In this document: piece after piece, positions 22,811 through 33,671 of the stretch
Layout: each line of letters opens with the position of its first letter
Position numbering within the stretch: position 1 is the stretch's first letter
Position numbers and translations under genes: made by a program
Notes under the pieces: model-generated
Told to the model about the DNA's origin: nothing
Seen by the model: the letters and a program-made list of their open reading frames with translations, nothing else
Databases searched by the model: none
DNA from: Saccharum officinarum
Taxonomy: Eukaryota > Streptophyta > Magnoliopsida > Poales > Poaceae
NCBI GenBank assembly: GCA_020631735.1
Contig: CM036209.1
Location: 7,229,451-7,293,450 of the forward strand
Direction: 5' to 3'
DNA: 64,000 nucleotides

Positions 22811-23863
22811 TTAAAACTCTTCTTCAGAACCGACTGCTTGGATCGGTAGAATTTCATAATCGGCAACCTTGAGGAACTCTTTTTCCCAAGCTTCTCCTGA
22901 TATGCACCTAGTTCGCTCATAAGTGTCTGATTCTGCCGATGCGATGATATAAGAAGAATCACCAGGAACAACTTCAATTTTGTCTCCAACCCATTGTATA
23001 AGACACTGATGCATTGTAGAAGGAACACAACAATTAGCATGAATCCAATCCCTTCCTAAAAGCAGATTATATGCACCCTTGCCATTAATAACAAAGAAAG
23101 TTGTCGGTAAAGTTTTACTGCCGATGGTCAATTCAACACACACTGCCCCTTTAGCTGGTGATACATTGCCTTCAAAGTCCTTTAGCATCATATCAGTCTT
23201 AGTTAAGTCTTGATCTCCCTTATCAAGCTTCCGATACATCACATAAGACATAATATTAATTGCAGCTCCTCCATCAATAAGTATCTTAGATACAGGCTGC
23301 CCATCAACTCTGCCTTTTACAAACAAAGCCTTGAGGTGTTGTCTCTCATCATCGACAGACTTCTCAAAAATAGCCATCATTGGATCTAGTGTTAATTGAG
23401 CTATTTGGTCAGAGAAAAAAACTTCTTCTTCGCTATCAGATAGAGCTAAAAATTCCATCGGCAACATAAACACCATATTGACATCTGTCGATGGGCCTTT
23501 ATTTTTGTACCTTATCTGCCACTGCTGATTACCAGATTTCTTACTAGAGGGACTTCCTTCTTGGTAAAAGTCTTTTTGATGCTCTCGCTGCATTTTCCTC
23601 TTCTGTGTCTTTGTCAAACCATCTGGACACCATTGAGGAAGTTTAGTTTTCCACACTGGCTGATAGGTCCTGGTTGTCTCCACACGACGTATATTTAGGA
23701 TCCCTGTAAAATATTTCTTCATCAGGAACTCTTGCATTTGCCATCTCTTCAAGTTCCTCTTGGTTTCTCGGAAAATATGCAACGTGTTTACCCAGCCTTT
23801 TATGTACACTGAGCCTGTCCCCCAGCCGATCATATACTGATGCTCTCCTTCTGATCGGCTCAT
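22811..23863 (-). pseudogene. Aspartic protease region, copy 2
   Basis: 350 codons with the same LIDGGA active-site variant and LLLGRDWIH motif as copy 1. It ends in the same tandem stops, one base out of phase with the reverse transcriptase region. Confidence 0.8.
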
Positions 23864-24416
23864 TAATGGACAAACCTTGATTACCAGATTGAAATCTTCT
23901 TATAGGACGATTAATTCCATAATAAACATTGCACTCTGGGCAATCTTCAACAGTAGGTAACTTAATACCTTCCTCCCAACAATGAATAAAAAACAGACAA
24001 TTCCAATGATCCTTATGCCGATTCCACTCTTCTTGACGTCTTTCCTCTTGCTGTTGTCGATATCGGTCTCTTCGCTGACGCCAGCCTTCCTGTTGTCTTT
24101 GTTGAGTAATCATGATGCTAGATCGATGAGGCTTTCCAGAACTGCCACCTTCTGTCAATAGCCCCTTGCCTTTTGCATCATCGGTAGTTATCCAATGTTG
24201 GGGATCTACTGATGCATTCTTTTTAGCAGCTTCCGATGTCAACACCTTAATTTTACCTTCAGTATCCAACATATTTGCTAGAAAAGGATGTTGATCAATT
24301 TTTATCGTCTTTTGAATCTTGGAATTGCCAAATTTTATTCTCCTAGACTCAATAGCTAACTGTAATTGTTGTCTAAATACTTTTCACTCATTTATACTGT
24401 GTGAAGTTGTATTATG
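23643..24416 (-). pseudogene. gag-protease linker with knuckle-like motif, copy 2
   Basis: As in copy 1. The Cys codon of the SINEC context is TGA here (TGC in copy 1), a private nonsense change. The main open part is 23643-24272, overlapping the protease frame out of phase. Confidence 0.65.
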
Positions 24417-26480
24417 TCATTTGCAATACAACATATGCTTCAACTCTTCTGCCGATGGGATCACATGATTAGGTGACAACTTAATCTGGCCCTCCTGAAG
24501 CAAAAGATCAAATATCTTATTGGCTTTGGTGACGTCGAAAGTAAACTTCTCTGGCTCTTTGTGACCAAAGGGACAAGATATCGGCTTTTTATTCTTAACC
24601 CACTCAGCCAAACCGATAACTGGTTCTTCATCCGAATTAGAATCTTCTACTTCTTTGACAAATAAAACTTTCTTATTCCAATTCCTTTTAGGTTCAAAAA
24701 CCCTAGTGTCCTGATCAGAAATTCTTTGCACTAGATGACTTAGGCTTTCGAACTCCTGAGAAGCATATCTGTCCTTAAGGTGTGGCAACAATCCCTGAAA
24801 GGCCAAATCGGCAAGCTGCCGATCATCCAACACTAGGCTATAACATTTGTTCTCTACATCTCGTAGCCTTTGCACAAAGCCTTCTACCGATTCATCATTG
24901 CGCTGTTTCATCTTTACCAAATCGGTAAGCTTCTTTTCATGAACTCCAGCAAAGAAATACTTATAAAATTGCTTTTCCAGATCAGTCCAAGTAATAATAG
25001 AATTTGGCGGTAGTGAGATAAACCATGTAAATGCTGATCCAGATAGAGATGATGAAAACAAACGAACTCTCAATTCATCTCTACAAGCTGCCTCTCCACA
25101 TTGAATAATAAAACGATTAACATGCTCCATGGTTGATGTATCGTCCTGCCCAGAAAACTTAGTGAAATTCGGCACCTTGTAACGATTTGAGAGAGAAATT
25201 AAATCATATGCCGGAGGATACGGAGTCCGATAAGAATAGGTATTAACTTTGGGCTTGATCCCAAACTTATCCTTCATAATTTCTGCTATTTTATCGGCCC
25301 AAAAAGCATCAACATCTTGTTGACGACATGGTTGAATCTTCACTGGAGGTACTTGCTGATACCCTTCTGCATACCTTTGTGGCCCACGATCTCCAGCAAT
25401 TGGCATATTTGTCACTATTTGTGGTCCATTAACCTGCTGAAAAGGGTTCGTCGATTGAGCTGCCGATGCTTGATTCTGAAAACCAGCATGCATGTGACCT
25501 TGATGAACACCTATGGCTTGCTGATTTGGCTGAACTGAATGTTGAGTGGGAAACTGCCCAGGCCAATTATTAGCGTTCATCGGTATAAAATTTGCCGATG
25601 GTTGATAACTTGTTGGCATTGCCGGATAATTACAACTAACTTGAGGTAAAACCTGGACTCCAGGTTGACTTACGATTGGAGCCTTCTGTTGCATCGGTAA
25701 CAAATTTGCCGATGGACTTGAACTAGATGTTTGACCCAAAGACTCTTGAAAACCTTTTAGAGTTGGTTGTACAGTAGTTGCTGTAGTATATTGGGGTACT
25801 TGAGCTATCGGTGAACCGGCCGATAGCATAGGAGCTTTTCCCGTTGCATCAAACACTTGAGGTGATCCATGGTTAAAAACAGATGGCTCTGGAGGCATAC
25901 CATATCCCCACCAATTAGCAGGAGTCTGATTATTCTGTGGTATAGGACCTGATAAAGCCGATGCTGATAGATTTGTATTAAGCTGAACTCGTCCTGATAA
26001 TGCTGAATCCGGACGCATCGGTGTAGACTGTACGTTAGATAAACCTGCTGATACTGGAAGAGAAGAAATCTCTATACCCGCAACGGCCGGGGGAGCCGAT
26101 GGAGCAATAACAGATGCTGATTCTGGTTGATGATAAGCAGGCCCAACGTAACGAGGTGACACTTGCCCTTCTTTGAAAGTTCGAATCACAACATTATGAA
26201 CAGTATTGGACAACACATTGGAATGATTAATTAAAGCATGATTCACTGCAGAATTAACCATCTCTTGAAGTTTACCCGGATTAGAATCAAAGGTAACTTG
26301 CCGAGGCAACGGCAAGTCTTGCTTATGGATGACTTGTCCACTTTTGTTCAAACTGAATGACTTCAAGCAGAGCTGTCTGTATTCTTCTATAGCCCTCTCC
26401 ATAGCCTGCTTCTGATCGTCCTTAAGATCTTCTTCTGTTACCGCGATGATGTTCCCCGCATCGATCTCAGGATTAAGCAT
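24417..26480 (-). CDS. gag polyprotein, copy 2 (687 residues)
   Basis: The longest intact retroelement frame in the window. An N-terminal acidic/helical segment (residues 1-70) is followed by a Pro/Gln/Ser-rich region with many SALSG and QP stretches (about 110-370) and then the retrotransposon gag domain (about 410-560: FTKFSGQDD, LSGSAFTWFISLPP, FVQRLRDVENKCYSL). It ends LKHMLYCK followed by TGA. Gag forms the virus-like particle that packages element RNA. The start ATG is 36 bases from the LTR edge, leaving room only for the primer-binding site. The TGA is a Trp-to-stop change in the zinc-knuckle context and is shared with copy 1. Confidence 0.8.
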   Translation of the reverse strand: MLNPEIDAGNIIAVTEEDLKDDQKQAMERAIEEYRQLCLKSFSLNKSGQVIHKQDLPLPRQVTFDSNPGKLQEMVNSAVNHALINHSNVLSNTVHNVVIRTFKEGQVSPRYVGPAYHQPESASVIAPSAPPAVAGIEISSLPVSAGLSNVQSTPMRPDSALSGRVQLNTNLSASALSGPIPQNNQTPANWWGYGMPPEPSVFNHGSPQVFDATGKAPMLSAGSPIAQVPQYTTATTVQPTLKGFQESLGQTSSSSPSANLLPMQQKAPIVSQPGVQVLPQVSCNYPAMPTSYQPSANFIPMNANNWPGQFPTQHSVQPNQQAIGVHQGHMHAGFQNQASAAQSTNPFQQVNGPQIVTNMPIAGDRGPQRYAEGYQQVPPVKIQPCRQQDVDAFWADKIAEIMKDKFGIKPKVNTYSYRTPYPPAYDLISLSNRYKVPNFTKFSGQDDTSTMEHVNRFIIQCGEAACRDELRVRLFSSSLSGSAFTWFISLPPNSIITWTDLEKQFYKYFFAGVHEKKLTDLVKMKQRNDESVEGFVQRLRDVENKCYSLVLDDRQLADLAFQGLLPHLKDRYASQEFESLSHLVQRISDQDTRVFEPKRNWNKKVLFVKEVEDSNSDEEPVIGLAEWVKNKKPISCPFGHKEPEKFTFDVTKANKIFDLLLQEGQIKLSPNHVIPSAEELKHMLYCK

Positions 26481-26518
26481 CTTGACTAGATCTGTCCCAC
26501 CGGGCGTGCCAAAAGATG
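26481..26518 (-). other. Primer-binding-site region
   Basis: The 38 bases between the 5' LTR and gag read, on the minus strand, TTTTGGCACGCCCGGTGGGA then an AT-rich start context. The position is right for the tRNA primer site. I do not assign a tRNA. Confidence 0.5.
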
Positions 26519-26860
26519 TGTTGATGCAAAAGTAGATCTACAAACACAAAGGGCTAATACCCGAAATCGATATCCAAAGCGTGCCAGTCGATTTGACCTG
26601 TTAATCGACAAGGATGAAGATACGAGCACTTTGGTCCTGACAACAGCGATACGCCCGGAAGTCACGGCCAAGAGGTACTCACGCGGAACTCGAGGATCGC
26701 CGAAGATTGCACTGGAGCAATGCAACTCGCTGAATCGATGAGAACTCGTAAAAAAGAAAAATATGCAAATTGACGTAGTCGTCGAAAGTAGATGTAAATA
26801 AGAATAAAAAAGCTGTTTCTGATGTATTGATTGATCTCCTTTTTACATTGCTCTTCACCC

Positions 26861-26870
26861 TATATTTATA
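26861..26870 (-). promoter_or_regulatory. LTR TATA box
   Basis: On the minus strand TATAAATATA, preceded by the putative U3. Conserved in the left LTR. It would start the genomic RNA roughly 30 bases downstream. Confidence 0.6.
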
Positions 26871-27039
26871 TCCTGATCTACAGAAACGTAACCAAATACG
26901 ACTAGGACACTAAACCCAAATCTATGGAAACACATGACTTTGATACAACTCAGACTCTAATAAACGTATATAAGGAAATTAACTCCTATCTTATTCCATA
27001 GTCCGCCTCAGTCACGATGGTATTCTCATCGACCTCCTT

Positions 27040-27175
27040 CTTATCGGCACAATCCCTGTTCCATCGGCACAGTCCCTGTTCCATCGGCAGCAGCCTTCAA
27101 GATCCTTCCATCGGTACATCCCCTGTTTCATCGGCAGCAGTCTTCAAACCATCTTTCATCGGCATCGGCAATAAT
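27040..27175 (-). repeat. U3 array of TGCCGATG units
   Basis: Seven ATCGG occurrences in about 135 bp, several in roughly 20-bp units of the form ccctgttccatcggca. It lies 180-310 bp upstream of the LTR TATA box in element orientation. The left LTR has one unit fewer. Confidence 0.75.
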
Positions 27176-27337
27176 AATACCCTTAACCTTATTGGCAACA
27201 TTTCAATTTGAACCCATACGCCGCTACCACTCATAAGCAAACTCATTTTCATCAGCTATCAATTTACACAATAATCTTTCCTCTGCTGATTAGCCCTTCC
27301 TGACCATCTTGACACGTGCTAAAAAACGATGTCAACA

Positions 27338-27342
27338 GAAAT
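27338..27342. repeat. Target-site duplication GAAAT, right
   Basis: Matches 5588-5592 exactly. Confidence 0.8.
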
Positions 27343-27659
27343 GCTTTCCCCCTTTTTTAGGAATCCTTAGAAGCTTTAAGTTGTACTATTTGTTTTTTTT
27401 TCTATCGATCACCACACCAATGCGCAGGGTCAATTACCTAGTTATATAAATTAATTAGGACATAAAAATTGCACCAACAGATTTATTTTCAAAGTGCCTC
27501 TAAGGTGATGATGAGTTTTCAATGACAACATATTGTAAGAGAAATTATTAAGAGTCCACATGTGCGATTCTCCCGTTCAAAATACACTTGTTATCTCAGG
27601 AGAGAAAGAGAGGATATTTTGAGAGCACTCTTATTACAAAGTCAGGATGGTAAGTATAA
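27343..27659. other. Intergenic, no feature recognised
   Basis: AT-rich spacer. No coding or repeat structure seen. Confidence 0.4.
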
Positions 27660-27773
27660 GGGTCTGTTTGGAACATAGGAATTTCACTGGAATCATACGA
27701 AAATTTTATAGGAATTAGTTTAATTTCACAGGAAAAACGCAACAGGAAAAAATTCTCACGTTCCAAACAGTCA
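27660..27773. mobile_element. Tourist-like MITE fragment
   Basis: Starts after TAA with GGGTCTGTTTGGAAC, and GTTCCAAACAG at 27763-27773 is the inverted counterpart. The interior is AGGAATTTC-type sequence. The right end lacks the expected final bases and TAA, so it is degraded or truncated there. Resembles the ends of the element at 56410-57352. Confidence 0.55.
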
Positions 27774-28570
27774 AAACTGCATTGCCCCATCTGGACAATG
27801 CAAGTGGACGACCTATCATACCACTCATGTAAACCACATGTCAAAATCCTTATTGTGCTAGCAAGCTAGCTATTTGACGTATGGATATCGTAATATTGCA
27901 TTTAATTTCCATTTCAGAAAAATGTTCAAATATGATAATCCATAATAATTGCAATGTTTAATAAACCTTATGAACAGAAAAAATAGCACGCTATAGTTTA
28001 CAACTCAATTATCTAGTTTCTATTTTGAGGAGCACTTGGGTAGTGGGTTTCTCGTTGGAATTTAAGTAGCTTTTATCCTTAGGTTAAATTGCTGGATTCA
28101 TTTTTATAGCACTATATATTTGCACTAGAAAATAAAATTTGGCTGAAACCTTGTTTTAGGTTTTCCGCAACAAATGTAACAAATGCTCGCGCTTTATCCG
28201 TCTGTGTGCTCCTAAACAATGTATATTTTTCCATGGAAGATGTAAACAAAAACTTGCAATATTTCGACATTATGAGAACCCATTTATATTTATTATTTTC
28301 TACGTATTTAAATTCTCGAGAGCCCAAAATTAAGATATTAAAAATAAACATTTGAAATCTGGAGAAATCTTAATTGGTTCAGCTCCAACACAAAGAAAAG
28401 AAATCATGAAAGGCAAAAGAAACAACAAATAACCGGACAAAGACAGTACTGGACTTATGCAGTACACAGCCGCACGTGTTTATTTTAAAATTTGAAACAT
28501 AATTTATTCTTTGTTTCTAAATATAACAAAGATTTTGTAACTTGGAGCCTTGGCAGTAGGCAACTAACTA
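27774..28570. other. Intergenic, 3' flank of ATL gene A
   Basis: AT-rich. It presumably includes the ATL gene A 3' UTR near 28500-28600. No other feature is seen. Confidence 0.4.
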
Positions 28571-28604
28571 GGCGGCACCTATTTCGCACTCGAACACCTT
28601 ACTA

Positions 28605-29192
28605 TTACCACGCAAGAATTAGCATGGCAGCAGTGAACGAAGGAGACATCCACGCCGTCGTCTCCTCGCCGGCGGCAGTGGCACTGGCACCCTCGTCGTC
28701 GTCGAGGAGCGAGTCCCGGCATATCGGGCAGGACGAGTGCGCGGACAGCCACGTGTCGATGCAGTGGACGTGGAAGCCGTGGCGGCACCTGGGGAGCAAG
28801 CGCACGGCCTCGCCGTCCTCGAACTCGCCGAGGCAGATGGCGCACTCGGCGCCCGCCGGCGGGGCGCCCGTGGCCTCGTACACCGCCACCGGCATCCTCC
28901 TGAGCGCGCTCTTCTTCAGCCCGTCCCCGGCGGGCGGGAGGGCGCGGCTGCGGCTGCGGCGGCCGCAGTAGTGGAGCGCGCAGCGGAGCAGGGTGTGGAG
29001 GCCGAGCGCGCCGACGAGAGCGAAGAGCACCGCGGCCAGGATGAGGCCCGTGTAAGCGTCGAAGAAGCTCGTGGTGCTGCTGATCCTTCTTCCTTCGGGC
29101 GTCAGCTGGCCCTGGCTCGCCGCCACGGTCCACCCCGACAACGCCGTGTCCGGTGCGGCGGATCCTTTGTCGACGCCGCTGAGCATGCGCAT
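28605..29192 (-). CDS. ATL-type RING-H2 E3 ubiquitin ligase, gene A
   Basis: A 195-residue intronless gene. There is one membrane segment at about residues 45-68 ([20 protein letters not shown]), a basic linker, then [15 protein letters not shown] (the conserved GLD-type region) and a complete RING-H2 domain at about 117-158: [18 protein letters not shown] and CPIC supply the C3H2C3 zinc ligands, with the Pro/Trp spacing expected for E2 binding. ATL proteins are membrane-anchored ubiquitin ligases, often stress-induced; the substrate is unknown. The start MRML matches the starts of the two other ATL copies (MRML, MRVL). Codons are very GC-rich, typical for intronless grass ATL genes. A conserved block lies about 270 bp upstream. 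Confidence 0.9.
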   Translation of the reverse strand: MRMLSGVDKGSAAPDTALSGWTVAASQGQLTPEGRRISSTTSFFDAYTGLILAAVLFALVGALGLHTLLRCALHYCGRRSRSRALPPAGDGLKKSALRRMPVAVYEATGAPPAGAECAICLGEFEDGEAVRLLPRCRHGFHVHCIDTWLSAHSSCPICRDSLLDDDEGASATAAGEETTAWMSPSFTAAMLILAW

Positions 29193-29461
29193 GCCGACGA
29201 GATCAAGCGCTCCAAATCGCTCTGCAGTCTGAGGTGCAGTGGTGGCTGCACGGATGATTGACTGTATATTGTGGTTGTGAGGCCGGAGAAACGAGGTGTC
29301 GTGGAACCGTGCTTGGCGGCATCTGTCTGATCATGCGTGTATATTGGCATGGGATCGATCGAAATCGAATCGATTGCGACGAGGGTACGTACGTATCGTA
29401 TCAGGGAGGAATCGGGCTTGAGAGTGAAAGCGCCACGCTCCTTGCTGCTTGTTTGCTTTAT

Positions 29462-29505
29462 TTGTGCCTTTCGTGTAAGCAATGCAAAGGTAGTGTGGTC
29501 AGCAG
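29462..29505 (-). promoter_or_regulatory. Conserved upstream block of ATL gene A
   Basis: The core TTGCTTACACGAAAGGCACA (minus strand), with flanking GACCACAC, is shared at matching distance upstream of the ATL copies at 40335 and 51817, although the rest of the upstream DNA of gene A does not align with them. It could be a promoter or 5' UTR element, or an exon-like coding segment. Confidence 0.6.
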
Positions 29506-29509
29506 ACGG

Positions 29510-30222
<713 letters not shown>

Positions 30223-30247
30223 TATATAGAGTATACTCTATAGCTAG

Positions 30248-30468
30248 CTACAAAATAAGTTATTTTGTAGCCACCTCTATTTATGATAATTTTATATGCT
30301 AATTTACGACAATGTCAGTATATATTCACGATAGTTGAATTACTATAACACATGGGGATATTTACCATAATGTTACAGTAAATCACATAGTAAGGAGTTA
30401 CTATAATCTCGTAAATTAGCATAGCAATTATCGTAACTCAAAGTGGCTACAAAATAAGTTATTTTGTA
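30248..30468. mobile_element. Foldback MITE with about 65-bp inverted ends
   Basis: The left end ctacaaaataagttattttg is repeated in inverted form at the right end (30449-30468), and homology continues through gtagccac, ttatgataattt and gctaatttacga. The terminal unit is itself nearly palindromic. TA dinucleotides flank both ends, compatible with a TA target site in the adjacent microsatellite. Confidence 0.75.
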
Positions 30469-30612
30469 TATATATATATATTACAGAGACGCTTCTCTTT
30501 TGCACGTTTGCTACCAGAAAGGATGGCGCGCCAAAGATCAGCCTGTTTCTAAGCACACGCCCAAACATCGCGGTCACAGGTACAACGACGTGAGGCACTG
30601 AGGAGCTGATCC

Positions 30613-32435
30613 ATGATGCTTCCTGACAGTGTACCACACTCCGCTGATGCCGCCTCTCCTCATGGTATTCGCATTCCTTTTGCCAAATATGCATTGTTTA
30701 CATACAAAACGTCTTTACCTACGCTGTCTTTTATAGCCCTCCTGTTACACTGGTGCATCTTCATCCTTTTTGTTGCCAGCATCCACACCACCTGAGCCAT
30801 CTGTTGCTTCTACAGCGGGGCGCAAACGTAGGTCAGACAACATCCTCCGCAACGACGGTCAGTGCAGCCATGTTTGCCTACATGTACCTGGTTGGTTACA
30901 TTCACATCAGAAAAATTTACGTGTATCTATCTTCGTTATGTTCATCTTGCACAAGCTGCAGTTGTCGCTGCACAGGGTTCTACTGTTTCAGTGTCCTCTT
31001 CAAGACCTACCCGTCGTTGGATTTCACTAACTCAAACGAATGCCGCCACCAATTATACACTTCAATGCTCCGGTCGGCACAAACGTGAGCCTCTTCTCTG
31101 AAAACATTTCCTTTACCAGTTTAGTCATGCTTCGTGTCAGAATTCCATCTCTTATGATTCCGAGAAACACTAAATTTCCTGCTGCATCTGGACATGCTAA
31201 GTCCATTCCGCTGTTGTATCAAGTACTACACATACATGCTACAGTGCATTCGTATGGTAGTATATGGCTTCAGACCATTGCCCGTAATGAATGAAACTAT
31301 TTTCAGAATGAATTCTTTTATAGCCAGTGCTCATGCCGGAACACATAAACAAACAGGTGTCTACAGTTTTTTTTTTTTCATAATTTAGCAACAAATGAAT
31401 CTATCAATTTTCAGATATAATTTGGTTGCCTGAACTTAATTATTGGTTTCCTCTTTGTTCCTTCTACAAGTTATAGGCACTGTTTCCTCATTATTGGTTT
31501 CCTTTTTGTTTCTTCTACAAATTATAGGCACTGTTTCCTCTGCTCTTCATTTGGGAGGGCCAGATAATGTGTGCCCCCATTGTGGTGCTCTGTTTTGGAA
31601 TGATGAGCGTCTCCGTGGCCGTGGCAGCCAACAACTGCCGATTTACAATAAGTGTTGTAGAGGTGGCAGCATTGTGCTTCCTCCATACAAACCACCGCCG
31701 GAGCCCTTGATTGGCCTCCTGACTTCGCGGGACAGTAGATTGTCCACACACTTCTTTGATGGCATTAGATGTTACAATTCTATGTTTGCTATGACATCTA
31801 TGGGTGTCAATGTCATAAATTCGATTAATGATGGCCGAGGACCTTATGTCTTCAAGATTAGTGGCCAGCTATGCCATCGGATAGGATCGCTCATGCCATC
31901 GGTTGGTAGAAGGCCGGAGTATTGTCAGCTCTATATCTTCGATACCGAACATGAAATGAGGAACAAAGTGGTTGTTTCTTCACATGAAAATGCTACTTTC
32001 CGACCAAATGAGGCTATTATTGCTTCTTTGGTTAGCATGTTTGACTCTCAGAACCCAGTCGTCCAGCTTTTCCGGACGACTCGAGATAGATTATTGAATG
32101 AAACTGATGATCACTGCTCTGTGGAGATATTCAGTTCTCCAAAACAGCATGGTAATGTTTATAGTGCTCCTATTGCATCAGAGGTTGTTGGCCTGGTGAT
32201 TGATGATCTCGGATTATCTGATGAAGGTCGAGACTTGGTGGTACAGGACCATGCATCTAACCTGCAGCGAATCAAAGAAACACACTGTAAATTTATGTCA
32301 ATGCAGTACCCAATATTATTTCCATATGGCGAGGATGGTTTCCACGAAAAATTGCAATACCGTCCATGTCGCCGTTCAGCCGCAATTAAGCGGAAAAATA
32401 TTAGGAACATGTTCACCACTACTTGTGGCAACTAG
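30613..32435 (+). CDS. Helitron Rep/helicase N-terminal protein, four exons, truncated
   Basis: Exons 30613-30664, 30780-30857, 30962-31084 and 31528-32435 have GT..AG introns and join in phase to 386 codons plus stop. Exon 4 carries the Helitron-like N-terminal domain: CPHCGALFW zinc motif, CCRGGSIVLPP, YNSMFAMTSMGVNV, GRGPYVFKISGQLCHRIGSL, YCQLYIFDTEHE and QYPILFPYGEDGF. In full elements this precedes the rolling-circle Rep (HUH) and helicase domains. Here the frame stops soon after FPYGEDGFH, so both catalytic domains are missing. The exon 4 acceptor region is tandemly duplicated (about 31440-31490 and 31491-31541). No Helitron 3' hairpin/CTRR end was identified. Confidence 0.7.
31440..31541 (+). 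repeat. About 51-bp tandem duplication containing the exon 4 splice acceptor
   Basis: ttattggtttcct.. cttctacaaRttataggcac.. tgtttcctc occurs twice in a row. Either copy supplies a plausible AG acceptor; using the upstream one would add coding sequence in the same frame. Confidence 0.7.
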
Positions 32436-33671
32436 CATGTATAGGTGTGTCAAGAACCCTTTTTTGCTTCATATATATGCTTAGTTGCTACGACTCATAC
32501 CTTGAGTTACACACTTGCTTGAGAAACTTGAATTTGTGCTAAAACTAGAAAATCAAGCTAAGTGATTTGAAAAGATCGGGATGGGTCTTTGCTATCCCAT
32601 GTCAGAGTATCGAGACAGCTCTCTATTGCACTTAAGGGTGAACTTGAGCTCTGTTATGGATACCGAGATCACTGTTTTAAGCTTCTGATTGCTTATAGCA
32701 TAGGCTTGACATGATCGATAAGTCAGGTTTTGATGGCATCGATAACCTCCCGCACATATTTGTTTGACAAACTTTGGTGATAAGCTGTATAACTCCGATA
32801 AAATTCAATTGATATCTAAAAATTTGATCAAATCACAAGTTTGTCTCATGACATGATGTGTGAACTTTGTTTGGGGTAGTTCACTTTGCATACATGTGTA
32901 GCTTAAGGTTGATCTCCTGCCTATATTTGCTATGTGCTCATTTGGTGGTGAACCCTCTTTTAAATTGCTCATACTTGATCAAACTTGCTAAATGTCATCT
33001 TTTATCTCATTTGATCATCTTGAGCATTTGCTAGCACTTGTATTTGTTGCTATATATACATGACAGCATCAGCTAGAGCATCTTTTCAATCTACTTGCTA
33101 TAATCTTGAAGCTTTTGCATGTGTGTATTTCTGCATTCATAGCATGTTTTGAGGGGAAGTTGCAATCCTTGGGCTCTAGCTTGATAAGTGCATGTGTCAA
33201 CAAGGGGGAGAGATATGTCACACTCACCATGTCAACAAGGGGGACAAGTTGTCAACAAGGGGAGAAGGTTCCAATTCCACTCAAAGTAGAGATATGCATT
33301 CATTTGAGTGAGATTGCATTTATTCAGAGATTGCATTTGTTCAGGGGGAGTTGCACTTGAGTTGCTTTTGCTTGCTAGATGTGTTGAGCCTTTGCCTCTT
33401 CTAGAGGGTCTAGCAGTTTTTCGGTTTTTCGAGCTTTGCTAGTGGTGTTAAGCCCGTTGCCTCTTCTTGAGGGCTAGCTTTGTTTTATTTGGCTGCGTCG
33501 AGCCGTTGCCCATGTCTTTGGGGACCAAGTTTTGCTCATTTCAAATGACCTATTTCGGTTTTTCTTTGGCTTTTGGTGATTTAGTTGAGCTCTTTATTTT
33601 CTCTTCTTCTTTTTCTTTTGCTCAAGCTGTTCGTGTATTGGTGTTGACAATGCACTCATCAAGGGGGAGAT
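32436..33671 (+). mobile_element. 3' internal non-coding part of a SIRE/Maximus-like copia retrotransposon
   Basis: AT-rich sequence with repeated caagggggaga purine tracts (about 33200-33260, 33340 and finally 33660-33670), ending directly at the LTR. Such a long non-coding region with a final AAGGGGGAGATTG tract is typical of SIRE-type copia elements. No pol remnant is visible. The 5' part is missing at the junction with the Helitron fragment. Confidence 0.5.

Larger units (their letters stand above)
5593..27337 (-). mobile_element. Tat-type Ty3/gypsy retrotransposon, duplicated internal region, three LTR copies
   Basis: All coding domains are on the minus strand in the order gag, protease, reverse transcriptase, RNase H, a second archaeal-type RNase H, and integrase. 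The second RNase H marks the Tat lineage. LTRs start TGTTGA and end TCAACA. The layout left to right is 3' LTR (5593-6388), polypurine tract, antisense gene, pol, gag, partial LTR (17196-17785), 100-N gap, second antisense gene (5' part missing), second pol and gag, 5' LTR (26519-27337). Only the outer LTRs carry the GAAAT target duplication. I count four differences between the two integrase segments (915 bp), and about 2% substitutions between the outer LTRs. This is either a real tandem (three-LTR) element or an assembly duplication across the gap. All protein genes are interrupted by stops or frameshifts. Confidence 0.85.
26519..27337 (-). repeat. Right LTR (5' LTR of the minus-strand element)
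   Basis: 819 bp, TGTTGATGC to TCAACA, followed by the GAAAT target duplication. Contains the promoter TATA at 26861-26870 and an upstream array of catcggca units (27040-27175). Confidence 0.9.

Noticed and set aside
5593..27337. Two independent retrotransposition events of the same family side by side
   Set aside because: Shared nonsense and catalytic changes, only one target duplication at the outer ends and near-identity argue against two separate insertions.
28579..29261. Alternative long frames over ATL gene A
   Set aside because: Shadows of a very GC-rich intronless gene; only the 28605-29192 frame has the RING-H2 domain and a membrane segment.
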